Under the pieces are notes generated by a model that ran no database searches, was not told the DNA's origin, and was given only the letters and a program-made list of their open reading frames with translations. This document shows positions 20,242 through 29,600 of a DNA stretch of 64,000 nt, one piece after another; positions within the stretch are counted from its first letter, which is position 1; each line of letters starts with the position of its first letter. A program made the translations under genes and the position numbers. The stretch lies in contig NZ_CP015455.1 of NCBI RefSeq assembly GCF_001888165.1, positions 1,978,001 through 2,042,000 on the forward strand, written 5' to 3'. The DNA comes from Syntrophotalea acetylenica (lineage in GTDB: Bacteria; Desulfobacterota; Desulfuromonadia; Desulfuromonadales; Syntrophotaleaceae).

Positions 20242-21360
20242 TCACACCACTGTTGCTTTTCGACTCCGATAAATTTTAAAGGGAAGACCGACCAGCAGAG
20301 CTGTAATCAGCGTTACGCCTCCTTTGGCGAGCAGGGAGAGAATGATCTGCGCCAGAGTTAAAGACTGTGCGGCAAAAAAATAGAAAATCAAAAAAGCAAG
20401 CATAAATCCGGCTGGAATCAAAACAGCGGCACGCCAATACCTTTTTTCGACAGCATGAACCGCCAGGCTTGCCAAAATCGCGATACCGATAAACAGCCCG
20501 ACACCGACCCAAAGCAGCGGACGCTCCGATAACGGATACGATCCACCCGCGGCAGACTCCGAAACGTCCTCACCTGCAACCGGGGCAACCGGTCCGATAC
20601 CCTGAACGATATAACAGGGCAAGTAACCAACCAAGCGGGGCGTGCCGGTTCTTGTTGGTTGCAAGCCAGCCACTGACACTGTCCCGATAATCACACCGGA
20701 ACCGCCACCGGAACCGCCACCGGAACCGCCACCCGAACCGCCGCCCGAACCGCCGCCCGAACCGCCGCCCGAACCACCGCCGGAACCGCCACCGGAACCG
20801 CCACCGGAACCACCACCGGAACCACCACCGGAACCACCGCCGGAACCACCGCCGGAACCGCCACCGGAACCGCCACCGGAACCGCCACCGGAACCGCCAC
20901 CGGAACCGCCGCCGGAACCACCGCCGGAACCACCGCCGGAACCACCGCCGGAACCACCGCCCGAACCACCGCCCGAACCACCGCCGGAACCACCGCCGGA
21001 ACCACCGCCGGAACCGCCACCGGAACCGCCACCGGAACCGCCACCGGAACCGCCACCGGAACCACCACCGGAACCGCCGCCCGAACCACCGCCGGAACCG
21101 CCACCGGAACCACCACCGGAACCACCACCGGAACCGCCGCCCGAACCACCGCCGGAACCGCCACCGGAACCGCCACCGGAACCGCCACCGGAACCGCCGT
21201 CATCACCTCCCGGCAAGGCATTCGCCACGGGCGTATATGTATGATTGACAATCTTGCCCAAATCGCCTATGGACGCCATTGCTACAGCAACAATCAAGGC
21301 AAGAACGACGGCATACTCCACCGCTGACTGCCCCCGCTCGCTACATTTTCCGAAAACCAC
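20242..21360 (-). CDS. Pilin-like (class III/Flp-type N-terminus) membrane protein with a (GGGS)n linker
   Basis: 372 aa from a GTG at 21358-21360 behind GGAGGGAGG. Residues 1-35 look like a Flp/type IVb prepilin: ERG then QSAVEYAVVLALIVAVA, with Gly10 as a plausible prepilin-peptidase site and Glu at +5 and Tyr at +6. Residues 55-221 are GGS followed by 41 GGGS units. Residues 222-372 contain a ~60-residue segment and three hydrophobic helices at ~282-304, 311-330 and 335-361, ending KIYRSRKATVV. Typical Flp pilins are only ~50-70 aa and lack the other parts. No tad genes are adjacent. Whether it is cleaved or assembled is unknown; it may be a membrane-tethered, spacer-extended minor pilin or an unrelated surface protein. 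Confidence 0.8.
   Translation of the reverse strand: MVFGKCSERGQSAVEYAVVLALIVAVAMASIGDLGKIVNHTYTPVANALPGGDDGGSGGGSGGGSGGGSGGGSGGGSGGGSGGGSGGGSGGGSGGGSGGGSGGGSGGGSGGGSGGGSGGGSGGGSGGGSGGGSGGGSGGGSGGGSGGGSGGGSGGGSGGGSGGGSGGGSGGGSGGGSGGGSGGGSGGGSGGGSGGGSGGGSGGGSGGGSGGGSGGGSGGGSGVIIGTVSVAGLQPTRTGTPRLVGYLPCYIVQGIGPVAPVAGEDVSESAAGGSYPLSERPLLWVGVGLFIGIAILASLAVHAVEKRYWRAAVLIPAGFMLAFLIFYFFAAQSLTLAQIILSLLAKGGVTLITALLVGLPFKIYRSRKATVV
20698..21198 (-). repeat. 12-bp coding tandem repeat encoding GGS then 41 x GGGS
   Basis: Serine codons (TCC or TCG on the minus strand) recur every 12 bases from 20698 to 21192 without a phase slip, giving 42 units over 501 bases. Units differ only at synonymous positions (GGT/GGC for Gly, TCC/TCG for Ser). 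Higher-order copying is visible: 21061-21120 and 21121-21180 are 60-base blocks that differ at one base. Confidence 0.97.
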
Positions 21361-21520
21361 GGCTTCGTACCTCCCTCCGCCGACCCAAATGCTGCTTCTG
21401 GACCCCTGGAAAAAATAAAACCATGAAGATTTTTACATCATGATCTATAACATACCAGAAACAGCCTCCCTTGCCAGATGCCGAGTTGCGGAAGAGGTAA
21501 AATCCCTGGCAAAACCCATG

Positions 21521-22654
21521 TCAGGTCCGTGACGGGGGATGCAACCGTGCGGCCAATCGCTCCGCCGCGCAGCTCAGCAATTCGGCGGCACGGGCGAAAG
21601 CCTCGTCAAGCGGCATGTCCTCAGGGGTAACGGACAGGGCGTGGCGGACCCCTGCCCGGGTGCACTCTTTGGCGTTCAATTGCAGCCGACCCGCCAGAAC
21701 GGCCACGGGCACCCCAAACCGCCGGGCCCGTTCCAGCACACCGCTGACCACTTTTCCATGCAGGGAGGTAGGATCCAGACACCCTTCGCCGGTAATGACC
21801 CAATCGGCGGACCGCAATTCTTGTTCAAACCGGAGCCGTTCCATCACCACGGCAATCCCCCCCCGCAGCCTGCCCCCCAGGAAAGCCACGGCGCCGGCGC
21901 CGAAACCGCCGGCCGCTCCCCCGCCTGCAATATCGGCCACGTTCATACCGAGTTGTTCCTGGATAAGCTCTGCAAGGTGGGCAAGCCCCTGTTCCAGCAT
22001 TTCGACCTGGGCGGGGGTCGCCCCTTTCTGGGGTGCGAATACCCGTGCCGCCCCCTGTGCCCCGCACAGGGGGTTGACAACATCGCACAGCACCGTAACC
22101 TCCGGCAGCCGATTCACGGGCGGCACAATCCGACGCAGCGTTGACAGACTGCCGCCGCCGAGCGGGACCGGTTGTCCCATGGCGTCGAGAAATCGCCATC
22201 CGAGGGCCCGCACAGCGCCGGTACCGCCGTCCACCGTGGCGCTGCCGCCAAGCGTCAGCAATATGTGACGGGCGCCCTGCCGTACCGCTGCCTGCAGAAG
22301 CTGCCCCGTACCGTAGGTAGTGGTTTCCAGCGGGCGACGATGCGCGGCATCCAGAAGCACCAGGCCGCTGGCTCTGGCCATTTCCACGATGGCCGTTGCG
22401 CTCGGGGCAACCCAGCCGTAGGAGGCGGTCATGCGCATGCCGGGCAACGGTCCCATCACATCCCCAACGTCCCTCCAGCATCCCTGCGCCGCGCCGGTCA
22501 GGAGCTCGGCCGTACCTTCGCCGCCATCGGCCAGCGGACAGACGCGCAAGTTCCAGCCCGGATGAATGCGACCCAGCGTAGCGGCAATGATAGTGCATGC
22601 CTCGACGGCCGTCAGGCTGCCCTTGAAGGAATCACAAGCCACCAGAATGTTCAT
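21521..22654 (-). CDS. Glycerate kinase, GK-I type
   Basis: 377 aa starting MNILVACDSFKGSLTA at an ATG behind GGGAGGG. Characteristic motifs are CPLADGGEGTAE, LLTLGGSATVDGGTGA, NPLCGAQGAARVFAPQKGA and VITGEGCLDPTSLHGKV. Family length is ~375-380. It phosphorylates D-glycerate, normally to 2-phosphoglycerate, which would feed the enolase step. It stands alone between the pilin-like gene and a small hypothetical gene. Confidence 0.95.
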   Translation of the reverse strand: MNILVACDSFKGSLTAVEACTIIAATLGRIHPGWNLRVCPLADGGEGTAELLTGAAQGCWRDVGDVMGPLPGMRMTASYGWVAPSATAIVEMARASGLVLLDAAHRRPLETTTYGTGQLLQAAVRQGARHILLTLGGSATVDGGTGAVRALGWRFLDAMGQPVPLGGGSLSTLRRIVPPVNRLPEVTVLCDVVNPLCGAQGAARVFAPQKGATPAQVEMLEQGLAHLAELIQEQLGMNVADIAGGGAAGGFGAGAVAFLGGRLRGGIAVVMERLRFEQELRSADWVITGEGCLDPTSLHGKVVSGVLERARRFGVPVAVLAGRLQLNAKECTRAGVRHALSVTPEDMPLDEAFARAAELLSCAAERLAARLHPPSRT

Positions 22655-22780
22655 GGTACCCTCCCTGGACGAGAAATCGACATCACGATGTTTTCACAAT
22701 CAGTATACAAAAACGCCCCCTGCGATAAACGGCAAGAGGCGTATTCATATGGAACAGAAAATTGTCGAAAAGTCAAAACT

Positions 22781-22981
22781 TCAGCGTCTGGCAATTATTT
22801 TTTCCATCAGCTGATAAACATTCTTGTCGGAAATCCAGACGACAAAACCATTGCCTTCCTCGTCGCTGCCACATAAATAGCCGATCCCGGGCTTTTGGCC
22901 GTCACAGGTATCACAGGCGGGATACAGGCTCAGCGCGTGATTCGGCGCCATTTTCAGTACAAATTCTTTTTTTTTGTCCAT
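22781..22981 (-). CDS. Small hypothetical protein (66 aa)
   Basis: Starts MDKKKEFVLKMAPNHA at an ATG with AGGGG about 6 nt upstream. It has three cysteines, two in CDTCDG, and a mixed charged/hydrophobic C-terminal half (GFVVWISDKNVYQLMEKI). There is no signal peptide or membrane helix. The SD and sensible composition make it a likely gene. It sits between the glycerate kinase and the GGDEF gene; the function is unknown. Confidence 0.6.
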   Translation of the reverse strand: MDKKKEFVLKMAPNHALSLYPACDTCDGQKPGIGYLCGSDEEGNGFVVWISDKNVYQLMEKIIARR

Positions 22982-23031
22982 GATTGCCCCTGCATGTTCA
23001 GTGAAATAAAGACATTAAAAAAACAGGCTCA

Positions 23032-23985
23032 TCATACAATCGTTCTGACCGTTATGGTATTGCGGCCGGACTTTTTCGACTGATAAATAGCCTGATCGGC
23101 GACATTCAGCATGGCGAAACGGGTGACTTTCTGACCCTGGCCATCGAAGCAGGCACCGCCGATACTGACAGTGATGCCGAGGGTTTTGCCGTTGACGGAA
23201 ATCTGTGTCCTTTCAATATGCCCACGCAGACGCTCGCACAGGGACTCCAGTCCGCCGCGATCCGTTTCCGGCATAATGACAGCGAATTCATCGCCGCCGT
23301 AACGTGCCACCACATCGCAACCGCGCATGCAGGTCGTCACCTGGCTTGCAATGCTGCGCAGCACCGCATCCCCCGCCAGATGACCGTGAGAGTCGTTGAT
23401 GTCCTTGAAAAAGTCGATATCAAAAAACATCAGCGACAGAGGGCTGCCGTAACGGCTGGAACGCTCCAGTTCCTTGTCGATCTGCTGCAGAAAATAGCGA
23501 TGATTATAGAGTCCGGTCAATTCGTCCCGGTATGCGAGGTTGCGCAGTTCGTTGTTGGCTTCGAGCAATTTGGCGATAAACCGCGTGGATTCTTCCCGGG
23601 ATTGCCGCAACTGGCCTACCAGACATTCATAAGACATCGCCCGTTTGCCGAGTTCGGCGTTGGCCTCCTGCAAAAGCTGCGAAAGCGGTTTCATCTCGCC
23701 CGGATCGATGTCGAAAAAATTCAGAATCTCCATGGTCCTTGCGGCCAGAAGATCGATCATCTGCTTTATGGCCTCCCTTTCCAGCCCGTAGCTGCTCTCC
23801 AGGATGTCAAACACAAGCTCCAGGGTGCGACTGCCGGCGGCACCATGATACAGTGCCGACAGCATGTCCCCGACGCGGAGAATGCCAATCAGCGCCGCAT
23901 CGGGAAAAGCCCCCGGCGGCCGGTCATGATGGTGGAAAACCGGAAGATACACGCTCTCGGGCAATCCCCACTGCTTGAGCATCAA
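23032..23985 (-). CDS. Diguanylate cyclase: GGDEF domain plus the end of an HDOD domain (frame-separated from its N-terminus)
   Basis: 317 aa as read from a TTG at 23983-23985. The first ~100 residues (LKQWGLPESVYLPVFHHH onward) are the C-terminal third of an HDOD domain. A coiled linker then leads to a GGDEF domain: AYRDELTGLYNHRYF, MFFDIDFFKDINDSHGH, the catalytic ARYGGDEFAV, and an RxxD inhibitory site (RGCD) five residues upstream of GGDEF. It should make c-di-GMP. The HDOD start lies in the next ORF in another frame; one extra G in the run at 23987-23991 would fuse them as one protein. Confidence 0.87.
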   Translation of the reverse strand: MMLKQWGLPESVYLPVFHHHDRPPGAFPDAALIGILRVGDMLSALYHGAAGSRTLELVFDILESSYGLEREAIKQMIDLLAARTMEILNFFDIDPGEMKPLSQLLQEANAELGKRAMSYECLVGQLRQSREESTRFIAKLLEANNELRNLAYRDELTGLYNHRYFLQQIDKELERSSRYGSPLSLMFFDIDFFKDINDSHGHLAGDAVLRSIASQVTTCMRGCDVVARYGGDEFAVIMPETDRGGLESLCERLRGHIERTQISVNGKTLGITVSIGGACFDGQGQKVTRFAMLNVADQAIYQSKKSGRNTITVRTIV

Positions 23986-24584
23986 TCCCCCAGCTGACCA
24001 TGATCGAAACCGATAAGCTCCCTCTCCACGGGAAAACTCTGGCTTCCGGCAAAAGCTTTCATCAGCAGGACCTGCTTGTAGTCATCCTCCATTTGCTGGT
24101 ACATGACCAGCACCCCGATGTCCTGCAGCAGTGAGCACAGAAAAGTATCATCGCTGTGTAAACCGGTCAGGGAGGCAATCATCTCGGCGGCAACGGCCGA
24201 AGTGATGGCGCGTTTCCAGAAATACGTGATGTCAAACCAGCGGGCCGGGGGGCAGGTTATCCCCTCCACGATGACGAACGACAGGGCGATATTCCGAATC
24301 AGGTTGATGCCGAGCACCGTCAGGGCACTGTCGATGCTTCTGATCTTGCCGGGAAATCCGAACACCGAGGAATTGGCCGCCTTCATCATGCGGGCCGTCA
24401 GGGAAGGATCCTTGCTGATGATAGCGCCGATTTCCCGGAAAGAGTGTTCGTCGTCCCTGACAACTTCCAGCAACCGGAAAACGACATTGGGTGGGGTGGG
24501 CAGTTCAAGTCGCAGCTGAACGATCTGCTCCATGCTTTTCAGAGTATCGTTGGCCGACAGGTTTTCATGAGCCGTAAATTCCAT
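23982..24584 (-). CDS. HDOD-domain N-terminal fragment of the HDOD-GGDEF protein
   Basis: 200 aa starting MEFTAHENLSANDTLKS. The HDOD pattern is clear: LPTPPNVVFRLLEVVRDDE, DPSLTARMMKAANSSVFGF, ALTVLGINLIRNIALSF and SLLQDIGVLVMYQ. It breaks off at GFDHGQLGD just before the conserved LLxxWGLP helix, which is found in the following ORF. HDOD domains are regulatory modules without the HD catalytic residues. The interruption is at a G5 run (23987-23991); adding one G gives HGQLGGLMLKQWGLP. The fused product would be ~517 aa. Confidence 0.87.
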   Translation of the reverse strand: MEFTAHENLSANDTLKSMEQIVQLRLELPTPPNVVFRLLEVVRDDEHSFREIGAIISKDPSLTARMMKAANSSVFGFPGKIRSIDSALTVLGINLIRNIALSFVIVEGITCPPARWFDITYFWKRAITSAVAAEMIASLTGLHSDDTFLCSLLQDIGVLVMYQQMEDDYKQVLLMKAFAGSQSFPVERELIGFDHGQLGD

Positions 24585-24642
24585 GACAACTGCCCGAACT
24601 GTTTACATCAAAAAGATCTCTACCGGGAAACGCCCTTCGGCA

Positions 24643-25425
24643 TCAGTCCAGGGCTACGACAAAACAGTTGCCGTAGCCGGAACGCCCGAAATTTTCCTTG
24701 GCCGCATGAGCGGCGGACAGGGAATCGTAACGACCCACCCAGACCCGGTAGAACAACCGACCGGCAACCCATTCCTGCTTGATGGTGGCCTGCCCCAATT
24801 GCTGACGGTATTTTTCCGCCAGGCGCCGGGCATTGTCGTTAACTGTAAACGAGCCGATCTGCACGGCGAAACTGCCGACATCGTAACTCGGAGACGGCTG
24901 ATAGGTAATGTTCCCCAGATCATCGGACCGGGCAATGCCCAGTGCCTCGATCCGCACCGGCGCCGTTCCCGGCCCGACCACCCCAAGCTGGCTGGCGGCC
25001 GCGTAGGACAGATCGATAATACGCTCGCCGACAAAAGGACCCCGGTCGTTGATGCGCACAACCGACTCGCGCCCGTTCTGCCGGTTGACCACCCGCACAC
25101 TGGTCCCCATCGGCAGGGTCTTGTGCGCCGCGGTCATGGCATGCATATCGTAAAGCTCGCCATTGCTGGTCTTTTTGCCGTGAAAATCGGACCCGTACCA
25201 GCTGGCGATGCCTTCCTGGGAAAATCCTTCGCTGCTCGTCATCGGCCGGTACAGTCGTCCGTTGACCGTATAGGGCTTCTGATGACCCTTGAGGCCTGCC
25301 GTTTCCGGGGTGTCCATGACCCGCGTGCGATAACCGCCGCCGCATCCAGCAAGCCAGGCGGTCAGCAACACAGCAATCCCGATACGCACAGCGTCTGCTG
25401 ATGTTATGGAAAGTTTTTTATGCAT
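24643..25425 (-). CDS. rlpA: RlpA-family septal ring lipoprotein (DPBB plus SPOR)
   Basis: 260 aa from the ATG at 25423-25425, chosen for GGAGGAG just upstream. A signal peptide ends in the lipobox LAGC. The double-psi beta-barrel (RlpA) domain has GIASWYGSDFHGKKTSNGE, MTAAHKTLPMGTSVRV and the conserved VRINDRGPFV. A SPOR domain (SFAVQIGSFTVNDNARRLAE to the C-terminus) should bind denuded septal peptidoglycan. RlpA acts as a septal lytic transglycosylase in Pseudomonas. The catalytic Asp in NDRGP is present. Confidence 0.93.
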   Translation of the reverse strand: MHKKLSITSADAVRIGIAVLLTAWLAGCGGGYRTRVMDTPETAGLKGHQKPYTVNGRLYRPMTSSEGFSQEGIASWYGSDFHGKKTSNGELYDMHAMTAAHKTLPMGTSVRVVNRQNGRESVVRINDRGPFVGERIIDLSYAAASQLGVVGPGTAPVRIEALGIARSDDLGNITYQPSPSYDVGSFAVQIGSFTVNDNARRLAEKYRQQLGQATIKQEWVAGRLFYRVWVGRYDSLSAAHAAKENFGRSGYGNCFVVALD

Positions 25426-25637
25426 GGCTCCTCCACAACGATTCGCCCGGCGTTCAAGTTGCAATCCCTGTTGGCGATAAAGCCGGGCATCTCAGACCCG
25501 TGACAACCACAGCGGCACAGCCACCATGAGGGCCATCACATCGAAAAAAACAATGACGCCCGAACCTCACGGCGCATCCGGCATATCTGAAGTCACGGCA
25601 AGACCGTGTCGGAAGCGAGGCATTCGGAATGGGCGCT

Positions 25638-26591
25638 CTATTCCTCAACGATGGTCATGGCGCGCAGCTTTCGGTAACGCTGTTCCCGCAATTCTTCGGA
25701 CGAGAGGCCTTTCAGGGCATCGAAATGTTTGCGCAGACATGCATGCACCATCGCAGCGGCAGCCGCGTGATCCGCATGGGCGCCTCCCAGAGGTTCGGGA
25801 ATCACCTCGTCGATGACACAACCCAGTTTTTCGATATCGTGCGCCGTAAGCTTGAGCGCTTCGGCGGCTTCGGCCCCCTTGCTCCCATCCTTCCACAGAA
25901 TGGCCGCGCAGCCTTCGGGAGAGATGACCGAATAGACGGCATTTTCCATCATCAGCACCCGATTGCCGACAGCGACAGCCAACGCCCCTCCTGAACCGCC
26001 TTCTCCGGTAACAGTAACGATAACGGGCACCTTGAGAGCCGCCATTTCCCGAAGATTGCGGGCGATGGCTTCGGCCTGGCCCCGCTCCTCGGCCCCGATT
26101 CCGGGAAAAGCCCCCGGCGTGTCGACAAAGGTGAAGATCGGCAGGCCGAACTGCTCGGCCATCTGCATGACCCTCAGAGCCTTGCGATACCCCTCGGGAT
26201 TGGGCATGCCGAAATTGCGGTAGACTTTTTCCTTGGTGTCCCGACCCTTCTGATGTCCAATAACCGCACAGGGCTCGCCGTCGAACCGGGCAAAACCGCA
26301 TACCAGCGCCGGGTCCTCGCGGAAATTACGATCGCCATGGACCTCGAACCAGTCCGTGAAGATGTGCTTGACAAAATCGAGGGTAAAAGGACGGTTGACG
26401 TGGCGTGCCAGTTGCGTCAACTGCCAGCGGGTAAGATTGGAAAAGATTTCCTGCCGCAATTTTTTGGCCTTCTTCTCCAGTTTTTGGATTTCGCCTGAAA
26501 AATCGACCTCATCGGTGGAATAGCCGCGCAACTCGTTAAGCTTATGTTCCAGTTCGACCAGGGGTTTTTCAAAATCCAGGTAAAATTGCAT
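25638..26591 (-). CDS. accA: Acetyl-CoA carboxylase carboxyltransferase subunit alpha
   Basis: 317 aa, normal for AccA. Landmarks are the N-terminal coiled region ([13 protein letters not shown]), [63 protein letters not shown] and the oxyanion-hole region [19 protein letters not shown]. It forms malonyl-CoA together with AccD, AccB and AccC, which are not in the window. It follows dnaE by 84 nt on the same strand, as in many Proteobacteria. Confidence 0.97.
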   Translation of the reverse strand: MQFYLDFEKPLVELEHKLNELRGYSTDEVDFSGEIQKLEKKAKKLRQEIFSNLTRWQLTQLARHVNRPFTLDFVKHIFTDWFEVHGDRNFREDPALVCGFARFDGEPCAVIGHQKGRDTKEKVYRNFGMPNPEGYRKALRVMQMAEQFGLPIFTFVDTPGAFPGIGAEERGQAEAIARNLREMAALKVPVIVTVTGEGGSGGALAVAVGNRVLMMENAVYSVISPEGCAAILWKDGSKGAEAAEALKLTAHDIEKLGCVIDEVIPEPLGGAHADHAAAAAMVHACLRKHFDALKGLSSEELREQRYRKLRAMTIVEE

Positions 26592-26675
26592 GAAAGTCTC
26601 CTGAAATCCATTTCCGCCGTGATATCACAACAAGAGCTACAGCAAGAAGCACGCCATGAGCGGACAAAAGAACTT

Positions 26676-29600
26676 TTATTCAAAAGTGACCACATTGTAC
26701 CCAAACAGGCGTTCGATGTCTTCCATCATTTCGTCCGAGGGGGCAATTTTAAGGCTTTCCGGCAGGCGCAGAACCGTTTCACTGCGGTTGGGAATCACCA
26801 GATGCATCAGCACCGGGCAGCCGCCCCGATGGCGAAGAATGATTTCCTTGAGACGGTGCAGCAGATCGTCGACAAGCCCGGGCACCTGAAACCGGAAATG
26901 AACCCTTCGGGTCTCCTTGCGGCTGACCTCCTGCAAGGGCAGGATTTCCCGGGGCATGAGCTTGCGGGTATCTTCCGACACCTCCACCGTGCCGCTGATC
27001 AGCAGCGGCTGATCGGCATGCAGCACTTCGGCCGCTTCTCGATAAACGTCGGGGAACACCACCATTTCCACGAAACCGCTTAAGTCCTCCAGGGTGACGA
27101 AGGCCATGCGCTCGCCCTTTTTGGTCATCAGGTCGCGCATGCCACTGACCATGCCGCACAGGCGCACTTCCTCCTTATCCGCCCGCTCCGCAAGTTCGGC
27201 GGTGGTACAGTTGGCGAAACGCCGGATGACCTCCTGGTAGCGTCCCAGGGGATGGCCGGTAATATAAAATCCGAGGGATTCCTTTTCAAACCCGAGCTTG
27301 ATTTTATCCGGCCATTCTTCCATCGCGGGGAGCACACCGTAACTGGTGCCGCGCGGTGAAACAATTTCTTCGGTTCCGAACAGAGACGCCTGCCCCTCCT
27401 GCTTTTCGCGCTGCATTTTCTGGCCGACTTCCATGGCTTCTTCCAGCACGGTCAGAAACTGGGCGCGGTATCCGCCAAGGGTGTCGAAGGCACCGCACTT
27501 GATGAGGGCCTCGATGACTTTTTTGTTGACCTTGCGCAGATCGACCCGCTCGCACAAATCGTGCAGAGAGGCGAAAGGCTGCTCCTGACGGGCTTCGAGA
27601 ATTGCCTCGATGGCGGCCGCACCGACCCCTTTGACCGCCCCGAGACCAAAACGGATGGCATTGTCATGCACCGTAAAGGAACTGCTCGAAGCGTTGATGT
27701 CCGGCGGCAGCACCTCGATCCCCATGGAGCGCACTTCGTTGATGTTCTTGATGACCTTATCGGTGTTCTCCATGTCCTCGGTCAACAGCGCGGCCATGAA
27801 CTCCACCGGATAGTGGGTCTTCAGGTAAGCGGTGTGGTAGGCAACCAGCGCATAGGCCGCCGAATGGGATTTGTTGAATCCGTAGGCGGCGAATTTTTCC
27901 ATCAGATCGAAAACCGCCTCGGCTTTTTTGACGTCGAGCTGATTGCCGGCGGCCCCCGCCATGAAGATTTCCTTCTGCTTGGCCATCTCTTCGGGCTTTT
28001 TCTTGCCCATGGCGCGCCGCAGCAAATCGGCGCCGCCCAGGGAATAGCGGGCCAGCACCTGGGCAATGAGCATGACCTGTTCCTGATAGACGATGACCCC
28101 GTAGGTATCCTTCAGAATCGGTTCAAGCTGCGGAAAATCGTAGGTGATTTCCTTCTTGCCGTGCTTGCGCAGGATAAAGTCATCCACCATGCCCGAGCCC
28201 AGAGGGCCTGGCCGATAGAGGGCGCAGACCGCGATGATGTCCTCGAAGCAGCTCGGTTTGAGCTTGACCAGCAGTTCTTTCATGCCGGAGGACTCCAGCT
28301 GAAACACCCCCGTGGTCTCGCCGGCGGACAGCAGCCGGTAGGTCTCGGCATCATCATCCCGCACCAGCTTGAGATCGAAGGAAGGATTTTTGCCTTCGCG
28401 AATCAGGCGCACGGCGTTGGCGATCACCGTCAGGGTTTTCAGCCCGAGAAAATCAAACTTCACCAGGCCGATCTTCTCGACGTACTTCATCGGAAACTGG
28501 GTAACCTGAGCCCCCGATTTGGGATCGGTGTACAACGGCAGGTATTCCGACAGTGGATTGGGGGTAACCACCACGCCGGCGGCATGGGTCGAAGCATGCC
28601 GGGTGAGTCCCTCAAGGGTGAGAGCGATATCGAGCAGCTGTTTGACCTGGGGATCCTTGTCGTAGAGTTCCTGCAGACGCGGTTCCTGTTCGAGGGCCTC
28701 CTTCAGGGTGATATTGAGAACCGCGGGCACCAGCTTGGCAATCTTGTCCACGTCGCCGTAGGACATGCTGAGGGCGCGGCCGACGTCGCGGATCACCCCC
28801 TTGGCCATCATGGTGCCAAAAGTGATGATCTGGGCGACATTTTCCTCCCCGTACTTGTGGCGCACATAGTCGATAACGTCCTCTCGCCCATAAATGCAGA
28901 AATCGACATCGATATCAGGCATCGATACACGCTCGGGATTGAGGAAACGCTCGAACAGCAGATTGTAGGGGATGGGATCAATATCGGTAATGCGGATGGC
29001 GTAAGCCACAAGCGAACCCGCAGCGCTGCCACGACCGGGGCCGACCGGGATGCCGTTGTCCTTGGCCCAGTTGATGAAATCGGCCACGATCAGAAAATAG
29101 CCCGGGAAACCCATGCTGTTGATGCATTCGAGTTCCCGCACCAGCCGGTCACGATAGACCTGCTCGTGTTCGGCGGAAAAATCGGGACGCAGCCGGCGGA
29201 TCTCCGTCAGGCGTTCCTCCAGCCCCTTCCAGGAATTCTCTTCCAGAACCTGGTCGAGGGATTTTTCTTCCGGCTTCTCGTACTGGGGGAAATGATAGGT
29301 ATTGAAGTCAAGCTCAAGATTGCAGCGATCGGCAATCTCCAGGGTGTTGGCGAGCGCTTCCGGGGCGTATTGAAAAAGCTCCGTCATCTCCTCGGGGGTC
29401 TTCAGGTAGAATTCGTCGTTGGCAAAGCGGAAGCGGTCGGGATCGTCCATGGTCTTGCCGGTCTGAACGCACAACAGCACCTCGTGCGCGGCGGCGGACT
29501 CGCGTGTGAGATAGTGGCAGTCGTTGGTGGCGACCAGCGGCAATCCCAGCTCCTTGCCGATGGCGATCAGGCCTTCGTTGACCGGCTTCTGCTCGGCGAT

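Noticed and set aside
20642-21244. Plus-strand ORF of 200 codons encoding (PPPE)n across the repeat.
   Set aside because: It is the antisense shadow of the GGGS tract: a 12-base repeat without stops is open on both strands. It has no SD, no signal and no non-repeat domain.
23982-23995. TGA ending the HDOD fragment as a selenocysteine codon, given tRNA-Sec and SelB in the window.
   Set aside because: Reading through that TGA stays in the wrong frame (C-S-S-S-G-D-C), not the HDOD continuation. A frame change at the G5 run is needed instead.
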